From contig OW818680.1 of NCBI GenBank assembly GCA_942493055.1, forward strand, positions 2,418,001 through 2,482,000: a DNA stretch of 64,000 nt, given 5' to 3'. This DNA comes from CAIZQW01 sp942493055 (GTDB taxonomy: Bacteria > Verrucomicrobiota > Kiritimatiellia > RFP12 > UBA1067). The stretch's first letter is position 1, and each line of letters opens with the position of its first letter. The notes beneath the pieces are model-generated. The model saw only the letters and a list, made by a program, of their open reading frames with translations, was not told the origin of the DNA and searched no databases. Shown in pieces: positions 21,001-27,462 of the stretch. The translations under genes were made by a program, and so were the position numbers.

Positions 21001-21432
21001 ACAGGAACCAATCAGGCCCTCGCCGTCGCGGCCGGCGACTACTTCGAGGTGACACTGACGCCCCTGTTGCAGGGTCAATTCTCGTTGGCGGCGCTGAGCT
21101 TCGCCCACCGCCGGAACACGGGCGGCGGCAGTGCCACGCTCTTCGTACGGTCCAGCGCAGACAACTACTCTTCGACACTGGGCAGTGTAGTCGCCAATGG
21201 CCCGAACATCTGGAACGAGACCACCTTTAGCCTCTCCGGCGTTGCGGCGCTGCAGAACCGCACCACGTCCGTGACGATCCGTCTCTACGCCTACAAACCG
21301 GCCAACGACCCCGGCACGCAGCGCCTCGCCATCGACAACCTTAGCGTCCGGGGCACGACGCTTCCGATGCTGCCCCCGCAGTCGCTAAGGTTCCGTTTGC
21401 CAACAACGGGTACAATCTTGACACTCCGGTAG
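12055..21432 (+). CDS. Giant autotransporter-repeat / Ig / LamG / beta-helix surface protein
   Basis: The start is ATG 12055 behind AAGGAAT; longer versions run into the tail remnant. A signal peptide (about 1-27, ending LQAQ) leads a 3125-residue mosaic. Residues 28-680 hold many short beta-strand repeats (GTLNVTDG, GTLNISGG). Residues 680-1145 and 1320-1810 are two copies of an autotransporter-associated beta-strand unit, each with SGNG, LSG, NTYAGVTTVKT and TASRTY-like segments. Two Ig-like modules lie between (1145-1320). Two LamG-like copies follow (1811-2030 and 2035-2260), each starting QE-FDY. From about 2262 to the end is a right-handed beta-helix domain of GH141-like appearance (PFGTLEQARDALR), homologous to the lipoprotein at 36011-38662. 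No outer-membrane beta-barrel is present, so classical type V secretion is not indicated. Confidence 0.85.
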   Translation: MRTRKNGCGLAVLTAAAFGLLSNLQAQTISAWKSAVNGNWSSASAWSAGVPNANMAHLTNYLASYAVTYNSVNPAFKDLRIENTGAQKTDLLISAPLVSNGGAALRFRRGSRVTVNPGGVWRFDGAVNTVTDNGESMLSIADGGELNVAGGTVAFTNLPNASGKGNFLNVGYQSAGTLNVTDGTLSYYETYPRAVTNDNRGLRVGWGNNGDGTLNISGGNVLLGKNMAYTDQTLMSVGYGNGPGTGTRGKVVVSGGTLQFTNSLSWSLLLIGRNGGHGTLVVTNTGYVRLNYATGGRVQIGVAPTAYGLLRMDGGYLWANDGITVGYSLNYKNNSTTGAVEVTAGNANAGSGFVAGYSESNAGDQNTAAYGTGVGTVTIGGGRLSEDYWGTFIGRARRGGEGIGSMTITNGLFDIVSSSDPEAPGGAAGNGAYSGLAIGCINFNETNPYTRARGTLTVAGSGIITNAGVFLVGINGGTGTVVQTGGKIVHAPSGGVADRKMTVIGYNFGASAAVGGGYGSYEMSGGIFSTSNRVFVGGVPTGVQSYARPNSTGLLKVNGGSFTVTNNTLMVGGNGAGTLVIGAGGICYAKDIVLTNNTQATLRFELGSTGLGTLQASGNLAAYTGAKVEVDTMAYQGTANRIKLLDCATRTGIFSPANITVIGPGQVLQSLDEDIYLQVGDIWDGGGADSNVNTANNWAMNTVPPLDGSQRATFGTGGSTATVNTSASFLGLTFNRDSDFMLANGAGTLTLGAGGIAARVPTATSRTYALAESLTLGASQTWGITNNGAGVTTLAVSGVIGGASGSGLTQSGNGILALSGVNTYAGVTTVKTNSILRVSHANALGTTVGNTVIENGGKLEVSGGITLSEPISLTGQGPNSGCAFSSSGNNTLNGLVTIGTGARINGGGTLTFAGGITSVSSPFTILNTAGGTIQVLNAPISIGSGSLWSDQGGTLVLGVAGNTWGNTVLSTVAVRTDAANVFPAATEVSLSNAAQLDLNGYNQTFNRLKSTGGGTVVTSGPPATLTLNQTANTTFDGRLRGAIMLVKGGTASLTLSNANDNAGGMIVSNGTLKLITGSCIADSSRVEISNVGKMEINAGLTETVQKLYFGGTQQHSGTWGATGSGATYIDNTRFAGAGKLNVLLGIAPSITTQPASATVNVGQTATFSVTAGGSTPFTYQWRVNGVNIAGATGASYTTPATVAGDSGKLFSVVVANSAGSVTSANATLTVRIPPTITTQPANASVNLGQTATFSVTAGGTAPLSYQWRMNGVNIAGATSSSYITPATVASDNGKLFSVVVANSAGSVTSVNAALTVIFGTLWDAGAGATTSINAPANWNPDVAPPFDGTQRVTFGTGGSTATVNTSASFLGLTFNRAADFALADGAGTLTLGSGGIAAKVPTATSRTYTITESLTLSASQTWSVTNNGAGVATLSVSGSITGPTGAGFTKSGNGPLVLSGPNTYAGVTTVKTGGCVRVTHASALGTTAGNTVVENGGWLEVSGNITVAEPIQLNGDAASYYAGALRSTGGANIWSGAITQGSATRIGVSGGSSLEITGGFTGTQGLAFQHGGTLKFSGQPIAMGSSAIYAHGGGVWILNAAGNSWGTIDLANGTLRTDLPNAMPAMSTLQLSPNAMFDLNGNSQTLGQFKNASATIGSRLVTSAAPATLTINQSATTYYDGRLTGALGLVKGGTGTLTLSNALNTLSGNVTVSGGTLTVAPCTRLGNSTNIAVNGGTLVLQSSSATTNTASLRVASGGAKVNVAGGVIATVGRLYLNGVQQASGTWGASGSGAQHTNNTYFAGSGWLQVSAPFIQESFDYAVGGLDGTQSNGVGFAASNWGTSGATIVPGLLYRNLMGLSGNAMQSSNYGAQRRDTAVTFGGSTFYMSMLINPNNIETARFGFELMNGSNGGPLFGRVGGGWGMFAGVNGSMGISNLDGSYKTWVGVSNKADNVAHLIVVKVDYPANAIKLFVDPILTGAEPLPSATLTTGGKWTVNLNSQTWNAIRLFHENANQSVDELRIGASWADVAPTKTMGAYVQEGFDYLVGVLDGTQAGGIGFTTNHWGTSGAAIADGLSYSSLNCAGGGALRSTSWGSQPRNTVANFGGGTFYMGMLINSASIETSRFGFELLAGGGGHLFGRVSGGWGMFAGVNGLMGVSNTVGNYQTWTGVAAAADNASHLIVAKIDYEANAIKLFVDPVLTSSEPAPSATLTTGGNWTVNLNTQLWNGVRLFHENAGQTADELRIGRTWASVVPVRSGAEITEFFIAPSGNGVNPGTQAAPFGTLEQARDALRLLRVDNELPLGGLTVWLLGGNYARTNTFELTAADSGSASRPISYRAYPGETVRIHGAQQLQPAWFTTVQSSSPVWPRIDTAARGNVMQIHLPTYGITDYGTLRQRGMGSSSTIGALELFFDGAPQQLARWPDVGQTSGTEATNGWAYTDTPLSTTNFTYIGTRPSRWILAEDLWIHGFLGNHWADYHLRPFAVNTTAHTVTFTNAPNYGIADNMPYYAENLLEEITRPGEWYVNRASGILYFWPPAAPAGHEIQVSMMETNLVRLSGVQHVIWRDITFEAVRGDLLAISGCGNVRVLDCLLRNSGNYAAKITGGTRNGLSGCEVKDTGDGGISMTGGARNTLTGAGNYVRNCTIHAFGRFDWMNTQAVKFEGVGQIVEHNLIYDSPHTAIGFAGANYCSVAYNEVRDVCKWSSDAGAIYTGRDLGAHGSIIGYNFVHHVVGQFGAGVGLGTQGIYLDDCIAGIEVFGNICYKVSGMGIQHGSGRDDVMRNNVIVKCGEVLYADTRGLTWGGGGATWSNTWANLQAMPYRGTIWSNAFPQLYAMPTNWVAVTNSAWLAPRNSVFSRNLGYANTSWVRDAAAIAYYAEFTNNLQNSDPLFVNEALTNMTLSAGSPAFTIPGFVDIPFSRIGPEKAALRELAAWDFPTATDRIGFSSELLAVPSMLSVNGMTAIAAPGHPTWSVDVPFTDITGTNQALAVAAGDYFEVTLTPLLQGQFSLAALSFAHRRNTGGGSATLFVRSSADNYSSTLGSVVANGPNIWNETTFSLSGVAALQNRTTSVTIRLYAYKPANDPGTQRLAIDNLSVRGTTLPMLPPQSLRFRLPTTGTILTLR

Positions 21433-21446
21433 CGCGGAGTGTTTTA
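21421..21446 (+). terminator. Hairpin overlapping the stop codon, possible intrinsic terminator
   Basis: ACACTCCG (21421-21428) pairs perfectly with CGGAGTGT (21435-21442) across a 6-nt loop and is followed by a short T run (TTTT at 21442-21445). The stop codon TAG lies in the stem/loop. The U tract is short, so this may attenuate rather than fully terminate before the next gene, 46 bp downstream. Confidence 0.45.
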
Positions 21447-21478
21447 ACAGGTATTCATTCATTAAAAGGAGTCATCAA

Positions 21479-24400
21479 ATGGTTAAGCTATATCCCCCCC
21501 CACGCTCACGTGTCCAAGGCGCACGCTCGGTAATTGCGTTGAGCCTTGTTCTGTGCACCGCATCACCCCTGCAGGCCACAGAGAGCACACACCGACGTTT
21601 GTCTGTCGTTGAATATCGAGACAAGATGAAGGCCGGGTGGATCGGCCAGATCGCGGGCGTGGCCTGGGGCGCGCCCACCGAATTCAAGTTCAACGACAGG
21701 ATCATTCCCGATAATGAGATGCCAACTTGGAAGCCGGAGATGATCAATAATTCTTTTGGTCAAGACGATGTCTATGTTGAGATGACGTTCTTGCGTACCA
21801 TGGAGCTGTACGGGCTCGACTGTTCGATTCGCCAGGCGGGAATCGATTTCGCCAACACCAGCTACCCGCTCTGGTGCGCCAACGCGGCTGGACGCTCGAA
21901 CTTGCGCAAGGGGATTGCGCCGCCGGACTCCAGCCATCCCAAATACAATAGCTGCGCGACCATCATCGACTATCAGATCGAGAGCGACTACTCGGGACTG
22001 ATCGCACCCGGCATGCCCAACGTCGCCATCGCCATGGGCGAAAAGTTCGGACGCCTGGTGAATTACGGCGACGGCATGTATGCCGGTCAATTCATCGGAG
22101 CAATGGTTGCCGAGGCGTTCTTCGAGCGTGACATCCGAAAGGTCATTGAAGCCGGTCTGCGGGCGATACCCGTTGACAGCCAGTATGCCGCCTTTGTGCG
22201 CGATATGCTGAAATGGTCACGTGAAGTTCCTGAGTGGGAAAAGACATGGGAACTGCTCAACCAGAAGTATTGCAAGAACCCTGAATATATCAAAAAGTAT
22301 GCGGGCAGTTCGCCTGTTGACAGCCGGATCAACGGTGCATACGCCTTGATGGGATTACTCTACGGTAACGGCGACCCCGACCGGACCATTATCATCGCTA
22401 CCCGCTGCGGCAAAGACTCCGATTGCAATCCGTCGACGGCAGGGGGCGTGCTCTTCACGATGCTGGGTTATAAGAAACTGCCCGAACGCTTCACGAAGCT
22501 CCTGGATGAAAAGAAGATTTTCACCAGCACGGTCTACAACGTGCCCGCGCTACTCGATGTCTGTGAGAAACTCACACGGCAGGCCGTGGTGCATGAGGGA
22601 GGCCGGATAGAAAAGGATGCCAATGGAGCGGAATTCTTCGTCATCCCCGTCAAGGCCGCAGCACCCGCTCCGTTGCTATCGAGCTTCGCGCCGGGGCCAA
22701 TCGCGAACAGCACCTTCACGCCGGCGGAGATGGCGCAGATTACGGCCGCCGTGCCTTCGGCAAAGTTGAAAAAGGATGTTGCCGCTTTCGCCCCCGGCTG
22801 GTCGTTGTCGTATTGCAACACCCAAGGCAACTTAGGCTTGCTGCGTGAAGCGCGCGGGCGGACAAACGTTTTCGCGACGCTGCCCTTTGATAACTGCACC
22901 CCTTGCGTGCTGAGCCGCAAGATCGAAATTATGACTGGCAAAAAGACGGTGCTTAAGCTGAGCGTAGCCGATCATGCCCGCAATGGCGAATGGCTGCTGA
23001 CGGTACAGGTAGACGGCAAGAAGTTCTATCAGCAGTTCATCGGGAAGGATGTCGAGGGCGACCTTGCCCGCAAGATCATCACCTCGGCGAAAGCCGAAGA
23101 CTATCGGAAACAAATTGCAGGCAAGGGGCCGGGGCCGGATGGCTGGACAGAGGTCGAAGTCGATTTGTCGTCGTTTGCCGGCAAGACGATCCTGCTTGAA
23201 CTCGGTAACGGGCCGACAGACGGTTATCATGACGAGACAGCATACTGGGGAAAGATTGAAATTGTAGTAGGCCCCTCGGCGTACGACGGAGGGGGCGGTA
23301 ATAATCCACAAGGGGTGCTGGAGCCAACGACAAAATCAATGAAACCATTGACTCTTCAGAAGGCTGCACCCTTCGCGCCAGCTCAGGTGCTGTTGTTGGA
23401 TGGTCCGCTCAAGCAGTCGCGCGATGCTGCGGAGAAACACCTACTCCTTCTTGATGTTGATCGCCTGTTAGCGCCCTACCGTGCTGAAGCCGGGCTTCCA
23501 GAAAAAGCCAAGCGTTATACCGGCTGGGAGACAGGGTCACTGCCCGGTGTGGGGCTCGCCTTCTACCTGTCTGGCATCGCAAATCTGACAGAGGCGAACG
23601 GGAATATCGAACTCAAACGTCGCTTGGTTTACATTCTGGATGAGTTAGCAGCCTGTCAGGATGCCACGGGCGGTTATTTGCTGGGAAGCAAGAATGGGAG
23701 GGCCGTTTTTGCACGCGTGGAAAAGGAAGGTCGCTTCGAGGGTTTTAGTCCATGGGACGGAACTGGGCAGGCTACCCCGTACTATTCGTTGGAGAAAACA
23801 TTCTCCGGTCTCAGGGATGCATACCGCATCGGACATCAGCCGAAGGCCTTACAGATTGCGATCAAGCTGGGCAATTGGTTAGATGAGCATATGTCGCATC
23901 TGACAGATGCGCAGTTACAGAAATTGATGTGCTCCGAGTACGGGGGGATGAACTGGGTGTTGGCTGACCTGTATGCCGATACCGGCGACACCCGATTTCT
24001 GGCATTGTCGCGGCGCTGGGTGAACCACGGGGTCATGGATGCTGTCGAGCGGGGACACGATGAACTGGGCGGGCGACATGCCAATGCCAGCATTCCGCAA
24101 TTCAGCGGTCTGGCGGCGCGATACCCTGTATCTGGCGTAAGTTCAGATCGCACGACCGCCGAATTCTTCTGGGGCAGCGTGGTTAAACATCACAGTTATG
24201 TGAACGGTGGAAACAGCGAGAGCGAGAATTTTTGCGCCGCCGACAAGCTGAACAACACGTTGACACCCTTCACTGCTGAAAATTGCAATTCCTACAACAT
24301 GTTGCGCCTGACCCAATTGTTGTTCAACATCCAGCCGTCGGTCGCCTACGCGGACTATATGGAACGGGTGTTGTTCAACCACATTCTAGCCGCACAGGAT

Positions 24401-25627
24401 ACGGACAATGGCAGCGTCTGTTACTTCCTTTCGCTGATGACCGGCACGCGGAAGCGCTTCGAATCAGAAGAAATATTTTCCTGCTGTGTGTGCAGTGGGT
24501 TTGACAGTTACGCACGCACGGCCACCTATATCTACAGCCATGATGCGGAAAACCTGTTCGTCAATCTGGCGGTTGCCTCGGAAGTCACCTGGCCGACAAA
24601 GAAACTCGTCCTCAAGCAGGAGACCCGCTTCCCGGAGGAGGACACGGCGGTGTTTCGGGTGACCGTGCCGCAAGCGACCCGGTTCGTCCTGAACCTACGC
24701 TATCCACAATGGGCCACTGCGGGAGTGACCATTCTGGTCAACGGTAAGCCTTATCCGGTCACGGCCACGCCCGGCAGTTTTGTGCCTATCAGTCGTGAGT
24801 GGCGCAATGGGGACACGGTGACAGTGACGACGCCACTAGAAATTCGGTCAGAGTCCATGCCCGACAACCCGAACCGAGTAGCCTTGTTCGCCGGGCCGAT
24901 CCTCCTTGCGGGTGTGCTTGGCCCCGTTGCCGATCCACTGGCGGAACAACCGGGCTACGCGCCCGTAATCGTGGCGGGCGACAAGCCGTTGAACCAGTGG
25001 CTCAAAGCCACCGTCACTCCTCTGGTATATACGACGCAGGTTGGCCGTCCGCGGGAGGTGGAACTGCAACCGTTTTACAAGCTCCGTCAGCAGATCCACT
25101 GCATCTACTGGGATTGCGTCTCTCCGGCACAGTGGCAGACGCACGCGGCGGAACTCGAACGGCTAACTGCCCATTCCAGAGATCTCGACCAGCGGACGAT
25201 TGACCGGGTCGTGGTGGGGAACCGTGATTCGGAAAGTGCCCGCGCGGCGGCCGTTTCTGACACCAGCATTGGCATTGGCAACAATAACGGTGCCTACTTG
25301 GGGCATCTGCCATGGCGCCATAGCAACAAGCCTGCCGGACTTGGATATACCCTCAAGGTAGTAGCGGATACCCCGTTGAAACTCTATTGCCGTTACATGG
25401 GGCGCGCGACTTACGAATCGCAGCGTGACTTTTCCATTGAAGTGGATGGCGTGGTGATTGCGAAAGTCAACATGCCGATGAACAACAGCGTAACCACAGG
25501 TGTGATCGAGGCGCAGTACAACATCCCCGAGGAGTTGCTGCGTGGCAAGCAATCGGTCAGAATCGTCATGATACCCGACACGAAAAAAACGACAGGGAAA
25601 CTTTTGGAAATGCGGGTGATTAAATGA
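21479..25627 (+). CDS. Secreted ADP-ribosylglycohydrolase-like (DraG) domain fused to GH127 beta-L-arabinofuranosidase
   Basis: ATG 21479 follows AAAAGGAG. After a signal peptide (about 1-34), residues 40-385 form a DraG-type fold, with an acidic GQDDVYVEM and the metal-site-like GKDSDCNPSTAGG (Asp313, Asp315). Residues about 420-605 are a beta-sandwich. Residues about 620-1230 are GH127 (DUF1680): AENCNSYN (Glu934, Cys936) and FSCCVCSG (Cys1002, Cys1003) match the Zn-Cys active site known from HypBA1, where a Cys is the nucleophile. A final module (about 1240-1382) resembles the C-terminal domain of GH127 enzymes. The GH127 half should release beta-L-arabinofuranose. The exported DraG half probably acts on a sugar linkage rather than cytosolic ADP-ribosyl proteins (inference). 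The stop overlaps the next start by 4 bp. Confidence 0.87.
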   Translation: MVKLYPPPRSRVQGARSVIALSLVLCTASPLQATESTHRRLSVVEYRDKMKAGWIGQIAGVAWGAPTEFKFNDRIIPDNEMPTWKPEMINNSFGQDDVYVEMTFLRTMELYGLDCSIRQAGIDFANTSYPLWCANAAGRSNLRKGIAPPDSSHPKYNSCATIIDYQIESDYSGLIAPGMPNVAIAMGEKFGRLVNYGDGMYAGQFIGAMVAEAFFERDIRKVIEAGLRAIPVDSQYAAFVRDMLKWSREVPEWEKTWELLNQKYCKNPEYIKKYAGSSPVDSRINGAYALMGLLYGNGDPDRTIIIATRCGKDSDCNPSTAGGVLFTMLGYKKLPERFTKLLDEKKIFTSTVYNVPALLDVCEKLTRQAVVHEGGRIEKDANGAEFFVIPVKAAAPAPLLSSFAPGPIANSTFTPAEMAQITAAVPSAKLKKDVAAFAPGWSLSYCNTQGNLGLLREARGRTNVFATLPFDNCTPCVLSRKIEIMTGKKTVLKLSVADHARNGEWLLTVQVDGKKFYQQFIGKDVEGDLARKIITSAKAEDYRKQIAGKGPGPDGWTEVEVDLSSFAGKTILLELGNGPTDGYHDETAYWGKIEIVVGPSAYDGGGGNNPQGVLEPTTKSMKPLTLQKAAPFAPAQVLLLDGPLKQSRDAAEKHLLLLDVDRLLAPYRAEAGLPEKAKRYTGWETGSLPGVGLAFYLSGIANLTEANGNIELKRRLVYILDELAACQDATGGYLLGSKNGRAVFARVEKEGRFEGFSPWDGTGQATPYYSLEKTFSGLRDAYRIGHQPKALQIAIKLGNWLDEHMSHLTDAQLQKLMCSEYGGMNWVLADLYADTGDTRFLALSRRWVNHGVMDAVERGHDELGGRHANASIPQFSGLAARYPVSGVSSDRTTAEFFWGSVVKHHSYVNGGNSESENFCAADKLNNTLTPFTAENCNSYNMLRLTQLLFNIQPSVAYADYMERVLFNHILAAQDTDNGSVCYFLSLMTGTRKRFESEEIFSCCVCSGFDSYARTATYIYSHDAENLFVNLAVASEVTWPTKKLVLKQETRFPEEDTAVFRVTVPQATRFVLNLRYPQWATAGVTILVNGKPYPVTATPGSFVPISREWRNGDTVTVTTPLEIRSESMPDNPNRVALFAGPILLAGVLGPVADPLAEQPGYAPVIVAGDKPLNQWLKATVTPLVYTTQVGRPREVELQPFYKLRQQIHCIYWDCVSPAQWQTHAAELERLTAHSRDLDQRTIDRVVVGNRDSESARAAAVSDTSIGIGNNNGAYLGHLPWRHSNKPAGLGYTLKVVADTPLKLYCRYMGRATYESQRDFSIEVDGVVIAKVNMPMNNSVTTGVIEAQYNIPEELLRGKQSVRIVMIPDTKKTTGKLLEMRVIK

Positions 25628-27042
25628 ACCCATTAACTCTAATCGCATATTCTTTGATAGCGTCCGTTTGTGTCCGCGCCAGTGAGCCGCAACGCATCAC
25701 GGTTGACTTTGCCAAAACGCAAGGCGAATTGCGTGCATTACACGGCATCAACAAAGGGCCGCTCGCAGCGACTGGCTTTGTGGATGTGACCGAAGCTCAG
25801 AAGCGACTGCGCCTGCCTTCGACCCGTCTGCATGATTGCCATTACCCGAATCCCGCCGTCGTGGACATGCATGCCGTTTTCCCAAATCCCGATGCTGATC
25901 CGGCCTTACCGGCAAGTTACGATTTCCGCGCGACCGACGAATACATCGCCGCGATCCGCGCGACCGGCGCGGAGATCGTGTATCGGCTGGGCGAAAGCAT
26001 CGAGTGGCAGACCGTGAAGCGATACGTGCATCCACCGCGTGACCCGGCGCGCTGGGCAGCCGCGTGTGCAGGCATCGTACGGCATTACAACGAGGGCTGG
26101 GCCCATGGTTTTCGTTATGGCATCCGTTACTGGGAGATCTGGAATGAACCAGAGAACCGTCCTGTGATGTGGACTGGCACCGACGCGCAATTTCTTGAGT
26201 TGTATCGCGTAACGGCCCTCACGTTGCGGAAAGAGTTTGAGGGGATCAAGATTGGCGGCCCTGGAATCGGCTACTATGGGAAATTCGACGGCACAGTCCT
26301 GCAGCCCTCTGAGTTCTGCCTTGCCTTCCTCGACCACTGTCGGCGCGAGTCCCTGCCGTTAGATTTTCTCTCGTGGCATTGCTACACAGACAATCCAGCC
26401 GAAACCGTTGCCCGCGCCCGCGCCGTGCGGAGCTTGCTCGACGCGCGTGGGTTCACCCAAACCGAAAGCCATCTCAACGAGTGGAATTATCTGCCTGATA
26501 ATCAGTGGGACATCCTTAAGAAGAAGACCACGCCGGAGATGCGTCAGCGCGCAGCTGATCGAATGGTCGGGGCGGAGGGCGGCACGTTCCTCGTGGCATC
26601 GCTCATCGAACTTCAGGACGCGCCTGTGACCATGTGCAACTACTACCACGGCGAAACCGGACTCTTCGGACTGTTCACGGAAACCGGTGCCCCGCAATGG
26701 ACCTACTACGCGATGCTCTCCTTTGTACAACTGCTTGAGACCCCTAAGCGCGTACGCGTGACAGGCGCTGTACCCGGAAAGCTCTCCTGCGCTGCCGGCA
26801 TCAGCGCGAAGGGCGATGCGGCCGCTGTGCTCGTGGCGAACATGACCGGCTCAGAGGAGGTTCGTCTGTCGTTCACGAACCTGCCGTGGGCGAGCGACAC
26901 CCGTGTCGAAGTCAGTTTAGTCAATGGCCGCGCCGCGCCGGAATCGTTGCCCAGCGAGCGTTTGGCTTCTCCGGAGTTTGTCTTAAAACTTGCGCCGCCC
27001 TGTGTTGCGCGAATCACCTTGTGTCCAAACCGTTCACTCTAA
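25624..27042 (+). CDS. Secreted clan GH-A glycoside hydrolase, GH39-like
   Basis: The ATG overlaps the upstream TGA (ATGA), so it is probably translationally coupled to the DraG-GH127 gene. A signal peptide of about 19 residues ends VRAS. A TIM barrel follows with the acid/base in YWEIWNEPEN (Glu175) and the nucleophile in SHLNEWNY (Glu286), and then a short C-terminal beta-sandwich (about 375-470). The spacing and motifs fit GH39-type beta-xylosidases or iduronidases and related GH-A families. The exact family and substrate are not certain. With its neighbour GH127 it could remove a pentose from the same substrate. Confidence 0.78.
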   Translation: MNPLTLIAYSLIASVCVRASEPQRITVDFAKTQGELRALHGINKGPLAATGFVDVTEAQKRLRLPSTRLHDCHYPNPAVVDMHAVFPNPDADPALPASYDFRATDEYIAAIRATGAEIVYRLGESIEWQTVKRYVHPPRDPARWAAACAGIVRHYNEGWAHGFRYGIRYWEIWNEPENRPVMWTGTDAQFLELYRVTALTLRKEFEGIKIGGPGIGYYGKFDGTVLQPSEFCLAFLDHCRRESLPLDFLSWHCYTDNPAETVARARAVRSLLDARGFTQTESHLNEWNYLPDNQWDILKKKTTPEMRQRAADRMVGAEGGTFLVASLIELQDAPVTMCNYYHGETGLFGLFTETGAPQWTYYAMLSFVQLLETPKRVRVTGAVPGKLSCAAGISAKGDAAAVLVANMTGSEEVRLSFTNLPWASDTRVEVSLVNGRAAPESLPSERLASPEFVLKLAPPCVARITLCPNRSL

Positions 27043-27060
27043 ATTGGATCGGATATTTTT

Positions 27061-27462
27061 ATGAACATATTCATTGTTCTATTGGTGTGGCTTGTCATTG
27101 CAACACCGGGATGGGCCGAGAGTGCGACTGAACATAAAGGCGATACCGAGGGGTGGAGCTTTTCAAGAGTCGCCGTTGTCGACAATCCGCAAGACGGCCG
27201 TTTTATCAGGCTGGAGTTGACCGTTGACAGAGGTAACTCCGGCTTAAACCAGACCCCGCAGGTGGAAGCAGGACAGGACTACGAATTGAAAATCGAGTAT
27301 CGGTCTAGCACTGAGGAATCCGCTCGGGACAAAGGGTCCTGGCTCTACCTCGCCTTCAGGGACGAGAAAGAGAAGACCGTTCGCGAGCAGGTTCAACTTT
27401 TTGAAAAAACGGCTACATGGAAAATGAAGAGCGTGCCTTTTGAAACACCTGCCGCAGCGTGA
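27061..27462 (+). CDS. N-terminal half of a split secreted esterase: signal peptide plus CBM-like jelly roll
   Basis: The frame encodes a clear signal peptide (MNIFIVLLVWLVIATPGWAE) and a carbohydrate-binding-like beta-sandwich (WSFSRVAVVDN, WKMKSVPFETP), then stops at TGA 27460-27462 before the last strands. Beyond the TGA the same frame continues with QKFSSVYVNNSGLG, a typical end of such a domain. The following frame supplies FDIKSVELK and the catalytic domain. So one gene appears broken by an in-frame stop and a one-base shift near 27520. If this is a real lesion, it is a pseudogene pair; sequencing or assembly error is equally possible. Confidence 0.6.
   Translation: MNIFIVLLVWLVIATPGWAESATEHKGDTEGWSFSRVAVVDNPQDGRFIRLELTVDRGNSGLNQTPQVEAGQDYELKIEYRSSTEESARDKGSWLYLAFRDEKEKTVREQVQLFEKTATWKMKSVPFETPAAA

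Noticed and set aside
12055..21432. Classical type V autotransporter
   Set aside because: The C-terminus is a beta-helix and beta-sandwich region without a transmembrane barrel.
27460..27462. TGA read as selenocysteine or by an alternative code
   Set aside because: Other genes here end in TGA, a second frame change follows within 60 bp, and the domain is not a selenoprotein type.
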